NCBI GenBank assembly: GCA_021613535.1 | Contig: CP075494.1 | Location: 16,802,001 to 16,866,000, forward strand | Reading direction: 5' to 3' | DNA: 64,000 bases | Source of the DNA: Adineta vaga | Taxonomy: Eukaryota > Rotifera | The notes under the pieces: model-generated | Database searches by the model: none | Seen by the model: only the letters and a program-made list of their open reading frames with translations | Told to the model about the DNA's origin: nothing | Made by a program: the position numbers and the translations under genes | Part shown: one piece after another, positions 10,992-22,904 of the stretch | Layout: the number at the start of each line of letters is the position of its first letter | Numbering within the stretch: position 1 is the stretch's first letter

Positions 10992-11375
10992 TGGGTGAGG
11001 GTGTGGGTGTGGGTGTGAAATATTTGTATGAGAAATAACTGTAACCACCATATGATGCGTTATAGTGATTTCCGGGAAATTGTATTTGTTCTCCATTATG
11101 GACATGTCATCATAAATCTGTTACGTATGTCCCCAATGTCCAGAAAAGCATAATTCATTCGTTTCGAGGAAATCTGCTAACCCGTGTCAGCTTTTATCAT
11201 ACATGATCATCTACTAGACTGAGGGTGCTTCGAAACGTGATGAGGGTTTATGTCTGGCACCCGATTTATATGCCCTATATGCCTACTCTCAGATCTTGCT
11301 TTGGTATATGTGGTGAAAATGAATCTCCCGGAAATCGCTATAACACATCACAAATCGTACCCACACACCCACCCT
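10992..11375. repeat. foldback structure with telomere-like ends
   Basis: The left end at 10992-11017 is rich in GGGTGTG and the right end at 11359-11375 is ACCCACACACCCACCCT. Inside lie arms of about 28 bp: TGATGCGTTATAGTGATTTC near 11053 matches, inverted and with few changes, the arm near 11317-11348. This looks like one inverted-repeat element of about 380 bp whose termini are telomere-like. A further C-rich tract follows at 11427-11444. Confidence 0.55.
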
Positions 11376-11444
11376 ATTGAACTATTGAGCTATTTCACTG
11401 CTTGATGCCTACTGATCGCTCCCTTGCCCACACCCATACCCTTA

Positions 11445-13353
11445 GATGACTCCAATATAATTTTACTCTTTGTTGAATAGGTGAGAACTTGAACAGATCT
11501 ATAACTGAATAATTAAAAGGGTTAATAGTTGAATTCAGCTGTCGAGTCTTACGTAGGTGATCCATCTATGATTATATTTCTATATAACTAAAGAATATCT
11601 GTTCCTATATTCCTAAAGTTACATAACTATGCATATCTATGTATAACTAGAATTATTTCTTTTCCTTTTCTCTTTCACTAGCAGGAAAATGTCATGTAGT
11701 TTTCTATTTATTTTCGAATTGATGGTATGCACTAAGCTCTTCATTTATATTAGCAGTCGAATTAAGCATCTCATCCATCTGAAAAGGTAAATGGTTCTCT
11801 GTCAAATAAAACAATCACCACTTCTATATCTTGGAGTATAGTGAAAAAAGTTTGTGCAGGCCGAGGAACCCTTTTGGCCTTTGATTTCGAAAAAACTCTT
11901 GAATGCTGAGATTTAGAAAGTTAAAAAAGAATTCGTAAGTTTACTTTTACGGGCCGAACGTTTGTGGAAAGTTTCAAAGAGATCGCGTGTACTTTGTCAA
12001 AAATCGTTGTTGGACGTCGGGGAGGGGAGGGCTTAAGAGACTTTCCTCGTTAGCCTCCATCAGTCAACAATCCTCTCACCGCCACTAATCACGAGTCGAT
12101 AAAAACTAGAGAAAGTAGTCTTGACTCACTGTTACTTGGCATCAGATAATAACAAGTATTTATATTAATAAAAATGCAGTTGTCTTGGAAACACAACCGT
12201 GAAATTATTTCATGATTTCGCTAAAAAGAAGTCTCCTGATTTCTTATAAAAATCTTCTGGTTGCTTCCTTTTGTTTTGCAAAAAAACTCCTTGATTTTTT
12301 AATTTGGATTCGATAACCCTGATTAGGATCAGCATTCGATTTAAATAATGAACGAAGGATATGTATCAACTCTATTTACTCAATCAAACTAGAATGTTCA
12401 TCTTTTTTAGAGAATGAAAGTTTTTTTCCGAAAATGATACATACCAAATATATTCTTGTTTTTAAATGTTATCGCTTGAAGAGATCTTATTTTTTCAAAC
12501 TGTCCTAAAACAACACAAATATCTTGTTCTTTTTATAAGTATCGCTAGGAAATATGTCGTAGAAAGACAAAAAAAAATTGTCCAATCTTTTTTTCGTGAG
12601 AGCGTACATTCTCATAGATGAAACTGACTTTAAAAAGTATTTTTCAGTTGTCAATTTCCTTATAGAGATTTTTTTTCAAGTAGTTATTTCTTCATAAAGG
12701 AAGTTGTCCTTTCAATACATGTAGAAGAATAAATTGCTGATTTCATATTTAATAAATATCTTTTTTAGTTTTCATTGGATTTACCCTGAAAAATAATTTT
12801 TGAAAAACTAAGTTTTCAATTATCGATGAAACTGTTGATCAAGTTTTATTATAAGAATAAAGTTTTATGTGTGATTAGAACTGTAAGCTGTGCAACTGGG
12901 CCACCGTCTCATGATGTAGATGAGTAGGTGTAGATTAATAAATACAGCGAATCAACAATAAATAATTTGAATATGAAACAAGAAACGTAACTAATGATGA
13001 ATAAATGGGTTTTTTTTAATGTTTTTAAATAGTCTTTAAGCAATAAATGAATGAAATTGATGACGAAATAAGAAAATGTATATAAATCTGAAGTTATGAA
13101 TAGATACGAAGGAAATTTAATGAAAAGAAAACGAATGTAAATATTAATGTTTTGATATGTTTTAATCATTTAAAATAAGGAAAATGTACGAATGAATATT
13201 AAATTGAAATAAATGAAACAAATGAATAAATGGAGTTGAAATGAAAAAGAAGACGAACCTTTGGAATTGATGAGAGTAGAACTAAATAATAAGATGAGAA
13301 TTCTTTTGTTTTTAAATGAATTTATTCTAAATATTATAATAAATAATAACAAA
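11445..13353. other. intergenic, no gene supported
   Basis: Two AT-rich ORFs on the minus strand near 12909-13379 have compositions dominated by Ile, Phe, Leu and Ser and show no domain. I treat them as chance ORFs. Nothing else is recognised. Confidence 0.45.
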
Positions 13354-13402
13354 TTGAGGGTGAGGATGCGTAGTATCAACGTCTATCATACCCACATTCT
13401 CG
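13354..13402. repeat. telomere-like bracket, degenerate
   Basis: TTGAGGGTGAGGATGCG is followed after about 20 nt by TACCCACATTCTCG, repeating the G-rich then C-rich order. A single G-rich tract of the same type (CTTGAGGGTGTAGA) stands alone at 13759-13772. Confidence 0.5.
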
Positions 13403-14264
13403 AAATTGAACAAATTTTATAGAAAACATTTATATGCCGCTTCACTTCGTAGTGACGATGTATTAAAATCATATTTTGGCTTTAGAAAAGATTTCATAAT
13501 GATCAATATTTTCTAAAGAGTTTTTATTTGATAAAAAAAAGATACTGAAATTTCCATTTGTAGAAGATCTAAATTGAGCAGAAATATAATTTGAAAAAAC
13601 GGTATACTTAACAATATAACTATGTTTTTCAGTTAATCAAAGAAAATTTTAATTGAAAAAAAAAAGTATTTGAAATAATAATGCTCGTAAAATATCTAAT
13701 TACATTTGACATAAAAACAAATATATAAATTATATGAATAGAATTGAATGTAACAAATCTTGAGGGTGTAGATAACTAGTAGAAATAGTTTTGTTCTATT
13801 TTTTACAAAATAATATGAGAAAATCCTGTAATTTCAGTTGAAGAAGTTATTTATAATGATGTTTGATTCAACTTGTATTTGTTTATATTAGAAACGACTT
13901 AGAGTTCCATTCAATATCAATTGTTTTCAAAGAAAATTCAAGATTCATATTACAAATGTTTCGATCATATTTTGTAATATAATATTTTATTTATATTTTA
14001 TTCGAATTCAAAAGATACAGATTTCTGTTGAGAATATTTATGCTATGTAAGTTATTTTCATGAACTCTAATATTATTCACATATATTTAAAAGGTTCATA
14101 GTATCTATTTATATGAACATAAAAAGAATCATTGATGATTATATGTATCACTCCATTAACTTTATTAAATCTAAATAATATAAAAGTTTTATATCGATAA
14201 TTAGATAAACAAAATTCATTATGTCTTTCATTAATTCTTTATTTACAAATGAATTACGTCGATT

Positions 14265-14320
14265 CTTGAGGATGTGGGTGTGGATGGGTGTAGATAAAGA
14301 AAGATAACACCCACACCCAT
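14265..14320. repeat. telomere-like bracket
   Basis: A G-rich tract (TTGAGGATGTGGGTGTGG, then ATGGGTG) is followed after 17 nt by ACACCCACACCCAT. The two halves can pair as a hairpin. It lies 170 bp 3' of the GPCR gene. Confidence 0.7.
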
Positions 14321-14492
14321 GAAATAATCTCAACGACATAATTACAATCTTCAAATACAAGAATTTTAAAAAGAAGAAAAGTAATGACAGATTGCCATTA
14401 TAAGATACGATCAAGTTTTTTGTTGATGATAAAATAAAAAGTAATACGTTACAATACATATAAAATATTAAAGGACAATTGTCAACTTAATT

Positions 14493-15479
14493 TTATGCTC
14501 CGGTAGACCGTTGTTGGATGTGTTTTCTGACGAGTTTGATAAGTCCTTGACGAAAATATTTACTAGATAATGTGTAAATATAAAATGAAAAGATCTTGTC
14601 CACCAAACTAAACCAGAGAGTTATATTTAGTAGAAGTGCTTCGACAGAAATTCGAACATCACTTCTGACTATTGATAAAGGAATGAGCATATAAATTTTT
14701 ATGGCAAAAAGTGGTATAGAGCAAAGAAGATATACTACTACTTGTGTAAAGAGTAATCGTATGTTAGCTTGGTTAGTTTTTTGATTGTTTATTCGATTGT
14801 TGGCAACCGTCGACAATACGTTTGCTGCTATTGAAGTTATTGCTTCTGGTTTAAGACGTCGACCTTGACGAATGTGCAGTAGCGTACCAAAACCAAAGAT
14901 AAGCATGCATACAGGTGGTCCAACAGATTGAAAAATAAAGTAGCTAGCTATATCTATCGCGCTGCAGACACTATTTTGTGCGGAACATGGTACAGGTTTA
15001 GTGAATTGGTTTATCTCATAACAATAAAGTATTGGAGAAAAGATACAGGTTATGATGATAATTACGGTAATGGTGATACGACGAGTCATTTTCATACTAC
15101 TATATGAGCGCATGGTGGCATCACGAGATGATGAGAAGAATCGATCAGCACAACAGCCTACCATTAACCAACTTGAGATACAAATAGATATATAGTATAA
15201 ATAAACGTGTATTTTACATACGAATGATGAAGTATAAACGAATGCGAGATTGAAGCCAAGGAGTGTGCGAAATACAAGATATGGGTAAATGGTAATCAAA
15301 TTGGAAATAGAAGCAACTAGTAGGAAAGGAATACTTGGTGAAAGTGTCCACATGGCACGTCTTCTGAACAGAATAATGTTCAAGACATTACCTATAGTAC
15401 CAAGGACGATAAAACTGACACCTACAGCGATCAGAAGTTTGTTTCTAATATCATTAATTAACAACGACGTAGTAGACAT
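14493..15479 (-). CDS. rhodopsin-family G-protein-coupled receptor, intact, single exon
   Basis: The 328-residue protein has seven hydrophobic helices. TM1 carries the GTIGNVLNI form of GxxxN. The end of TM3 reads CCADRFF, with DRF in place of DRY, and a conserved cysteine precedes it (SFVCKIHVYLY). The second extracellular loop has two cysteines (VPCSAQNSVC). TM7 ends in a variant of NPxxY (DKIFSFYIYTLSSKYF) followed by a basic tail. The size and loops fit orphan or peptide-type class A receptors such as the FMRFamide-receptor-like group, but the ligand cannot be deduced. It acts at the plasma membrane. The start is the only ATG ahead of TM1. No break is seen. Confidence 0.85.
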   Translation of the reverse strand: MSTTSLLINDIRNKLLIAVGVSFIVLGTIGNVLNIILFRRRAMWTLSPSIPFLLVASISNLITIYPYLVFRTLLGFNLAFVYTSSFVCKIHVYLYYISICISSWLMVGCCADRFFSSSRDATMRSYSSMKMTRRITITVIIIITCIFSPILYCYEINQFTKPVPCSAQNSVCSAIDIASYFIFQSVGPPVCMLIFGFGTLLHIRQGRRLKPEAITSIAANVLSTVANNRINNQKTNQANIRLLFTQVVVYLLCSIPLFAIKIYMLIPLSIVRSDVRISVEALLLNITLWFSLVDKIFSFYIYTLSSKYFRQGLIKLVRKHIQQRSTGA

Positions 15480-16376
15480 TCTTATTATGGTGATGCTTTT
15501 TTGTAAAAATAAACAAGTAGCTAATGCCTCTTTTTTCGTATCTCTCGTTGAGAATGACTAAAAGAATTTATTCTAAGAAAGATAATGAGAAAAATTATAA
15601 AACTGTTTCCATCAGACATGCAACATTAACTGTTGTCACTGTTCTATATTTTTGTCATCTTTCAATTTTCCCTCCAACTGTGCTGGTTTAAAAAGTATAA
15701 AAAAAAGATTCAATCTACTTAAAGCATCAGAATACTTGAAAAGCTTATAAAAAGAACAAAAGCTGTTGACATTAATTCCTTATAGTCATCAATTTGATTA
15801 AAGTAAAAATCAAGGTTTAAAATAAGATCAAGTGAAAAGTGAATCAGTAGATTTTATGCCTCGAAATTGAAAAAACTATATGAATTGACATCAGAAACAT
15901 TAATCATCATGAGAATGAGAATCTTGAGGATGTGGCTGTAGATAATTAATAAATACTCACACCCACACCCATCTAATGGTTTAAAGATTCAAGTCAAAGA
16001 CACTCCTAGACAGTGTAAAATGAATATCGAAACATCTGTAACAGATAATGTTGTTTATCAGTTCATCATTTTAGTATTTAATGTTTTTGATATTTAATAA
16101 ATCAAAATACTAATTTAAGACTTTTAGTGAGTCAAATTTTCCGCTAATCTCAAAGTCAAACCATTCATAGGGACGTCTAGTTTCACTCTACTACAAAAAA
16201 TGCACAGAATTTTTGTGATAGATATATGTCTACAATCAACTAATAGGAAGCCATTTTTAAAAAGCATATGTCAGTGTACTTATTATAAAAAGAAATTACC
16301 ATCGTATCTCAATAAAAAAGCAAATAATAAATGTGAATGTATTATTAATATATTGAGTTATTCGACCTTGGATTTT
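15480..16376. other. intergenic, with a telomere-like bracket at 15923-15973
   Basis: This includes the probable promoter side of the GPCR gene. At 15923 CTTGAGGATGTGGCTGTAGA is followed after about 15 nt by CACACCCACACCCATC. No gene is seen; the open frame at 16200-16376 has no recognisable domain. Confidence 0.5.
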
Positions 16377-16427
16377 AGGGTGTGGATGTGGGTGAACCAG
16401 GGATATGTAGCCTCACCACACCCATCC
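16377..16427. repeat. telomere-like bracket at the edge of a kelch fragment
   Basis: AGGGTGTGGATGTGGGTG is followed after 19 nt by CACCACACCCATCC. The kelch-like reading starts within a few codons of the right end. Confidence 0.65.
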
Positions 16428-16437
16428 ATTAATATGA

Positions 16438-16845
16438 TGAGCGAAAGTTATCTGGGTGAAACTATACTTCTTGAAAATGAACAAATACTCATAGTACAGA
16501 TGGATACAACAGTTCTAGAATACCTATTCAAGCATAATAGAACTTTAGGATCTATCATTGGTGGAAGTAATAGTGGTGCAATTTCATTTTCTACTGCTGA
16601 AATTTATAATAAAACAACACTTACATTTAAAGCTGTTGGATCAATGAAATATCGTCGAGAGAGATTTTCACTTACACTTTTACCATCAGATAAAGTATTA
16701 GCTATTGGTGGAACTGATTGGACAAACAAAATATTTTATCTTGTTTGTCAATTATATGATCCTGTCATACAAACTTGATCAGAGACAAAAAGCTTAATCT
16801 TGTAATTGGTGGTTATAACGAAAATAGTAATGGAATTGCTATTTA
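16438..16845 (+). pseudogene. kelch-repeat protein fragment
   Basis: The translation shows kelch-type blades: TLLPSDKVLAIGGTDWTNK, AEIYNKTTLTFKAVGSMKY with the usual YRRERFS, then LYDPV, and after the stop at 16778 a further LVIGGYNEN in another frame. Only about two blades are present against five to seven in complete propellers. The left end coincides with the telomere-like bracket and the right end with a hAT MITE at 16848, so the gene is truncated on both sides. The frame may extend upstream to 16200, but nothing kelch-like is seen there. Confidence 0.55.
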
Positions 16846-16847
16846 AA

Positions 16848-17160
16848 TAGGGGTGCAACAAACCCAAAGTCTTGGATTTGTTTCAACAGATTTGGTTACG
16901 GATTTGGATTTATGTTTGGGTTTGTTTGATTAGATTTGGGTTTGGATTTGTCTGCGGCTTTGGGTTAAAAGTTTCATATCAAGTGTGCATAAGCAGTTTT
17001 CAGCACTTACAGTGTGTTTCCAGAGGCAGATAAATTTCTGGCGACTCAACTACATAGTCTCATCACACTTTTAGACTTCAACTGTGAAATATAAATCTAA
17101 ATTTCAAACCAAATCCTGAGATCCAAATCCAAATCTTCATAAAGATTTGCTGCACCCCTA
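16848..17160. mobile_element. non-autonomous hAT-like element (MITE), 313 bp
   Basis: The ends TAGGGGTGCAACAAA and TTTGCTGCACCCCTA are inverted repeats of the TAGGG hAT type. The interior repeats GGATTTGGATTT/GGGTTTG motifs on one side and AAATCCAAATCC on the other, giving an extended foldback. I do not find a matching 8-bp duplication in the flanks, so the insertion may be old or rearranged. Confidence 0.7.
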
Positions 17161-19349
17161 ATACTTATAAAGAGTAACATATTCATACATTTTTATAGGA
17201 GAAAAGTAAAGTAAATAAACACTATGATGAATCACAAATGTACAGATTGCAGTTGTCATACGTGTAGTTTGTAACGGAAATGAAAGGAAAAAAAATTATG
17301 CGTTCACAGAAAGAAACAAAATTCATTTCAAAGACTTTAGTGTTACTTTTTATGTATAAGAATGCAATGAAGGCCGCAATAATAAAAAATGCCCATCAAT
17401 AGAAAAAGAAATCAACAATCTTTTCTTTTTTTTTAATAATATTTAATAACATCTCATCATCATGATATACTCACACCCACACCCTCAAAATTAATGATAT
17501 CAGGTATTTTACGTGTATTGATCTGTTGACTTCAAATTATAAAATATCAGATTTATTAATCAATTTCAGAAGTGTTAAATTATTGAAATAATTTTAAAAT
17601 AAACTTGCATTTATAATTATCAAGAATTTTTATACAAATAAACTAGACTTTTAAATCGATCAAGTATTTATAAATCACCTACTTTCGAACTCAACAGTCC
17701 TTGTGAGGAAAATGAAAAATGAAGAGTACAGTGAAGATTTCTACAGTTACCTAAAAGACGATATTTGGAAGAGTCTCAAATACCTTGAATAGTTTTTCGA
17801 AGGAACGTAATTGATACTTCTTTAAGAACGGGCTCAACTGATTATCAATGCCTAGAAATAAGAGAAAAAATAAAATCTGTAATACACATGATACTGTTAT
17901 ATAAAGTTACAATATCCTCGATTAGAAACCGATCCAATAAGAACAAGTTAGTTTGAGTATGAATAAAAGATTGTTAAACAAATTATCAATAGACTGGATT
18001 TACAAATTAAAATAAGTCTGCTCTTAATTCAAGTGACATACGTAACTATCGAATAAAATCCGACGTTTCTGCATTTATTTTTGACATTTTTTCTAAAACA
18101 GTATGTGAAGATTTCTGAGTCCAAAAGAACTTGTTTAAAAATATATGTATGTGTATATACGTATTTATTCTTTATAAGAAATAGCAACTATGCTGTATTT
18201 TCTTCGTCCTTTATATAGTACCCAGAAAGATACAGTCACGGGCTAATACAAAAATATATAATTTTCAGGATACTGTTTTCTTAATCTAAGTGTCACATGT
18301 TGAAATAATTCATAAGTCAAAAACATAAAAAAAACTAAGATAAACAGAAAAGAATAAGATATTGAAGTATCATGTATGATCTGGATACATATGTTAATCA
18401 TAAGAGGACAAATATATCGATAACTAAATGTACCGAGAGATAATTAGAAAGAATTAGAAAAGTAAGCCACAGAGCAAAGCGGAGAAGAGGAAGAGAGAGG
18501 AAGGAAAAAAAGAGAGAAAAAATATCCGTCAAAAAAATAGCACAATGTGTAAAAAGAAAAGAGTGTGCGATCATTCAGATTGTCACACAGTACAATGATT
18601 TTGCTCTACTTTCATTTCCTTTTTCTTTTTGCCGTACATATACAAGAATCATCACATGAGCGATCAAGCTTTCTTCCTTACAAAAAGTCACCATTTTAGT
18701 TAATTATAAGTCATTACAGGGTTTTTTCAGCACTTTCTAAATTATTTTTTCTCATACTCTATAGAGAACGAACAGACATTTAATACTTCTGTTGAAAAAG
18801 TACTAAGGACTTGGCCACATCGGATTATGTTGCAATGCAAACAAAATTAATTATAATAAAATAAGATTACATTCTTTAATAGACTTTCTAGTGTACTCAA
18901 AAGATGACTACACTACAAGAATCGATCAGTGTATCCGGCCGACCGTTTACACAATAACTTTCTATTCCCCATAAGTTATATAAATTGACTTGATTTTCAA
19001 CGTTGATTCTGAATCTGATAGTTGTATTGAAACTTTGCCTGAAACAAGTCTCAAAATGTGCCAAAAGTACGTCCAGAAAGCAAGTTGTCTAGATATATCT
19101 TGGACGACCACTAGTTTTAGAATTTCACAAAGGTCTACCAGATAGTAATTACTAGTATCTTTGAGCTGTAATGCAAATATTGATGTTTGTATCTATCGTA
19201 TATCTCTTCTAGATTCATGAAGTTACTTAACTTACAACCATAATCCTGATAGATGAGAATACACAAATTCTCGAACTTTCTGCATTTATTTTATATTCTT
19301 TTCAGTTTATTGAAATGATATTTCATTCTAATAAAAAATATTGCTGTTT

Positions 19350-19429
<80 letters not shown>

Positions 19430-19687
19430 CGATGTAAAAAGAAAAATAAGTATTATTAAATAGCTAAAAGTACTTTGGAATATTTAAAAAGAATGACGAC
19501 GAATAACCATTTTCAAAATGAGCTTGTATATATTTTTAGCTGTACGAAGAAGAATATAATATATTGTTTTCTCATAATATTAGTTATAGAAAGAAAGAAA
19601 GAAAGAAAAAGAGAATACATAGTTTCTGTTTTGAGTTTTACTTTTAATTAAATAAATTCTCTTTTTGCCATAGAAATTACGGCCAGA
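17161..19687. other. gene-free region with a telomere-like tract and a CT microsatellite
   Basis: There is a telomere-like C-rich tract ACTCACACCCACACCCTCA at 17469-17487, and a pure (CT)n microsatellite at about 19354-19424. No coding sequence is supported. The sequence just before 19688 probably carries the promoter of the PAN/FG-GAP gene. Confidence 0.55.
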
Positions 19688-21381
19688 TTGATTATGATTT
19701 CCATAAAAATATCAATATTGATTCTGTTTATTATATTGAAACAAATAGAAACAGAAGATATGACATCATTCAAAATGTCTATTATGAATGGATGGCAATT
19801 TCAATGTGCTACAACAACATGTTTACCATTTTCTAGTGTTACTATTTCGAATGTTCGTCAATGTCAAACAAAATGCTTATATTATACTCAATGCAAATCG
19901 ATTAATTTTCAATTATCAACTTCTAGATGTCAATTGTTTTCTGATACACTCGATCCAAGTACTGATTTACAAGCAAGCACAGGAGTGATTACTATGATAG
20001 TCAAAGATGGAACACGAATACCATCAGGTTTGTTTAAATACACTGATAAAAAGATTGAAAAAATCTTAGTGTTCATCATTTATTGCCAGTTTTCTCGTAG
20101 TTCCAGATGAAATTTCATAGTCTGAAATCTATTAGAGAGAAAAAAAGTTTTCAGGAAATCTCATATGAATTTTGCACAAAAAATAACACAGTTTTGTGCT
20201 TTGAAGTTTTTGTTTTTATCGAAGAATTGCAGCTATTCTTTATAGATAAAGAAACTCATTTTCAATATATATTTCTTATTTTTGTCTAATTTCTACATAT
20301 AATAGAACCAATTACTACGTCGACATCAACATCGTCAACATCAACAACGACATTTAATGGTGCATTTTATAATCAAACAACTTATGCAGTTGGAAGCGGA
20401 CCATATTCAATTGCCGTTGCTGATCTTAATAATGACAATCAATTAGATATAATTGTGGCAAATAAGGCGGCGAATACCTTTAGTATTCTTTATAATAAAG
20501 GTAATGGAACATTTAATACACAAATAACTTACCCAACTGGTGCATCTCCATTTTTTTTAACAACATGTGATGTTAATATGGATAATAGTATTGATATTAT
20601 TGTGGCAGATGCAGATTCTGATATCATTACTGTTTATTTTAATACAGGATATGGAAATTTTTCTATTAAAAATAATTATACAATAAATAATAGACCATTT
20701 TCAATAACTACTGCTGATATAAATAATGATAATAAAACTGATATTATTGTTACTACATTTAATGCTGTAACTGCTGTTATACTCTTAAATTTAGGCAACG
20801 GAACATTTTATATTCAAGGAAATTACACAATTTGTAATTTACCACGTTATTTAGTCGTCGCTGACATTAATGATGATAAAAAACTTGATATTATTGCAAT
20901 ATCGTCTAGTAACACTACAAATATTATTTTCAATAAAGGAAATGGCAATTTTTCTACACCAGTTAAATATGCTGTTGGTTCCAATCCATATTCATTAGCA
21001 GTTGTCGACATAAATGAAGATAATAAATTGGATATTATTACTTCAAATAATGGTGCAAATACTACTAGTATTCTTTATAATCAAGGTAATGGTACTTTTT
21101 CATCTCAAATTACTTACAATGTTGGTTCACAACCACATTCTGTATCAGTTGTTGATTTAAATGGAGATCATAAACCAGATATTATTGCTGCAAATACTGA
21201 TTCTAATACTATTAGTATTCTTTATAATCAAGGAAATGGTACCTTTTCATCTCAAATGACTTACACTGTCGGTAATGCGCCCTTTTACATGATCGTAATT
21301 GATATAAACAATGATAATAAACCGGATATAATTGTTCCAAATTATACTTCGAATAATGTTACAGTTCTTTTACAAAATTAA
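19688..21381 (+). CDS. secreted PAN/apple plus FG-GAP (VCBS) repeat protein, two exons
   Basis: Exon 1 (19688-20027) encodes a signal peptide (ISILILFIILKQIETED) and a PAN/apple-like domain with cysteines in CATTTCLPF, CQTKCLYYTQCKSINF and SRCQLF. A donor at 20028 and an AG ending at 20305 remove a 278-nt phase-1 intron. Exon 2 (20306-21381) opens with a Thr/Ser linker and then seven FG-GAP/VCBS repeats of about 47 residues with calcium-binding loops such as DLNNDNQLDII, DINNDNKTDII and DLNGDHKPDII, plus GNGTF turns. The total is about 471 aa, likely a beta-propeller. Both domain types mediate extracellular binding to proteins or sugars. The partner is unknown. The frames join exactly through the intron. 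Confidence 0.85.
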
Positions 21382-21979
21382 GATTTGATTATCAACTAAA
21401 CTTTATTCAATATATTAATTATCATTCTAGTTACTCTTTACATTTTTTAACCTTGTAAAATCTAATACAAAAAAAAAGACATATCTATAAAAAATAATTA
21501 TGTCAGTATATGTATTGATAAGACAACAACGTATTGGTATTTTCTTTATTATTGACATGTAGGAATAAAAGTAGTAATTCGTTACACAGAAAGTATATTT
21601 TATATCGTTGTTGTGAGTTAGAATAAGCTTTGCGTACTGATCAATTCCTTTTTCATCAAAGTGTTCATAACAAATTTTATAACTGTTATATCTCTCTGAT
21701 GAATATTATGAATATTTTTACAAATTATTTTACTTATAAAAGAACAAATAACCGATCTATATTTCAAAAATGAGAAGAAAAAAACATAACATATTCATAT
21801 TTTATCATTTTTATCCTCAATTCAAAACATGATTGAACATTTTCTTGTTTTTTTTATTATTTATAATTTATTAAGAAAACAATAAAAAGTACAGACAAAG
21901 AAGAAATCATCAAACTTCCATTTTCACCAGATTTTTAGTTTATGTTTATAATAATATTCTGTAAAATTTCGATGATAAA
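21382..21979. other. AT-rich 3' flank
   Basis: No gene is seen; it probably includes the 3' UTR of the preceding gene. Confidence 0.4.
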
Positions 21980-22570
21980 ACAAAGATAAGAAAAATAATC
22001 ATTGGTGGAATAAATGAAATAAAATAATCACAAAGAAATATTCATGAATCTCTTGTTGAATTCATACATTTCGAGACATAGGATAGAACTAAACGTGGTA
22101 AAGCAAGAATAATTAAAATAACAGATGCAACCAATAAATGTTGATGTTCTCCAATTTTCTCATGTAACATATCTTTATAGAAGATCGATTTTTATGAAGA
22201 ATAAATTGTTGATGAGATGTTTTTGTTATTAAAATAATTGATGAAATAAAATTAATAAGAAATAGAATAATAAAAATGAAATGTATTTATTATTGGATTA
22301 TAAATTTGTAATTTCAAAGAATAATTGACAATACACCATATTATTATTTTATTATTATCATTTTCATTTTCTTCTTGAAATAAATGTCGATAAATTGGAT
22401 TATAAATTGATGTTAAAATAGGGAATAATAAAAGAAAAATTATAAATTTTTTAACGAATTCTATACTTTTTATTTTTCACAAATCAAATACTTTGAATAA
22501 CTGTTATTGTTCTTTCCATTGATACATATGAAGATATAAATTCGAAGAAGAAGATCTAATGAATATCATT
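21980..22570 (-). pseudogene. decayed 7TM receptor of the bdelloid EGF/7TM type
   Basis: Read on the minus strand, degenerate blocks occur in receptor order: a KSKK-type loop, IYNPIYRHLFQEE (end of TM4 and loop 2), GEHQHLLVASVILII with LALPRLVLSY (TM6), then CMNSTRDS and a TM7-like IPPMIIF followed by SSKFYR. Many stops and frameshifts separate the blocks. It is a second copy of the family seen at 9.0-9.9 kb, here older. TM1-TM3 are not recognisable. Confidence 0.55.
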
Positions 22571-22683
22571 GACTTGTTTATAAGAATGAATGATAATATT
22601 GAAATTTGTGTATAAAGATAAATAAAATCGTTATTAATAATCTAATTATTGATGAACATAATAAATAAAGGCTTTTATTTAAA

Positions 22684-22800
22684 TGATCAGTATTTTTTGT
22701 GAATGATCAGTTTGATTTATTGATCAGTAGAAAATTTATTTTTGATTAGTAGAAATTGTACTTTGATTAGTAAAATTTGAATTTTGATCAGTATACTGTT
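22684..22800. repeat. degenerate TGATCAGT/TGATTAGT repeat
   Basis: The octamer TGATCAGT or TGATTAGT recurs seven times at irregular spacing of about 10-25 nt, often within GATCAGTAGAAA contexts. The function is unknown. It may be a decayed minisatellite. Confidence 0.45.
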
Positions 22801-22822
22801 TCATGTTGAATAATTGTTATAT

Positions 22823-22904
22823 CTTGAGGCTGAGGCTGTGGATGTGGGTGCGAGTTTGTAGCAGAGTATACGTGGGCACAAAATAACAGGACACCCACCC
22901 CCAT
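22823..22904. repeat. telomere-like bracket
   Basis: A tract starting CTTGAGGCTGAGGCTGTGG and ending GATGTGGGTG is followed after about 40 nt by ACACCCACCCCCAT. It is the longest spacer of the brackets seen. Confidence 0.6.

Noticed and set aside
10992-11105. HPHPHPHP segment as part of a real protein N-terminus
   Set aside because: The His-Pro run is the translated telomere-like tract at the point where the gene family match begins.
12909-13379. Two adjacent minus-strand ORFs rich in Phe, Ile and Leu
   Set aside because: Composition follows the AT bias; no signal peptide logic, domain or splice context.
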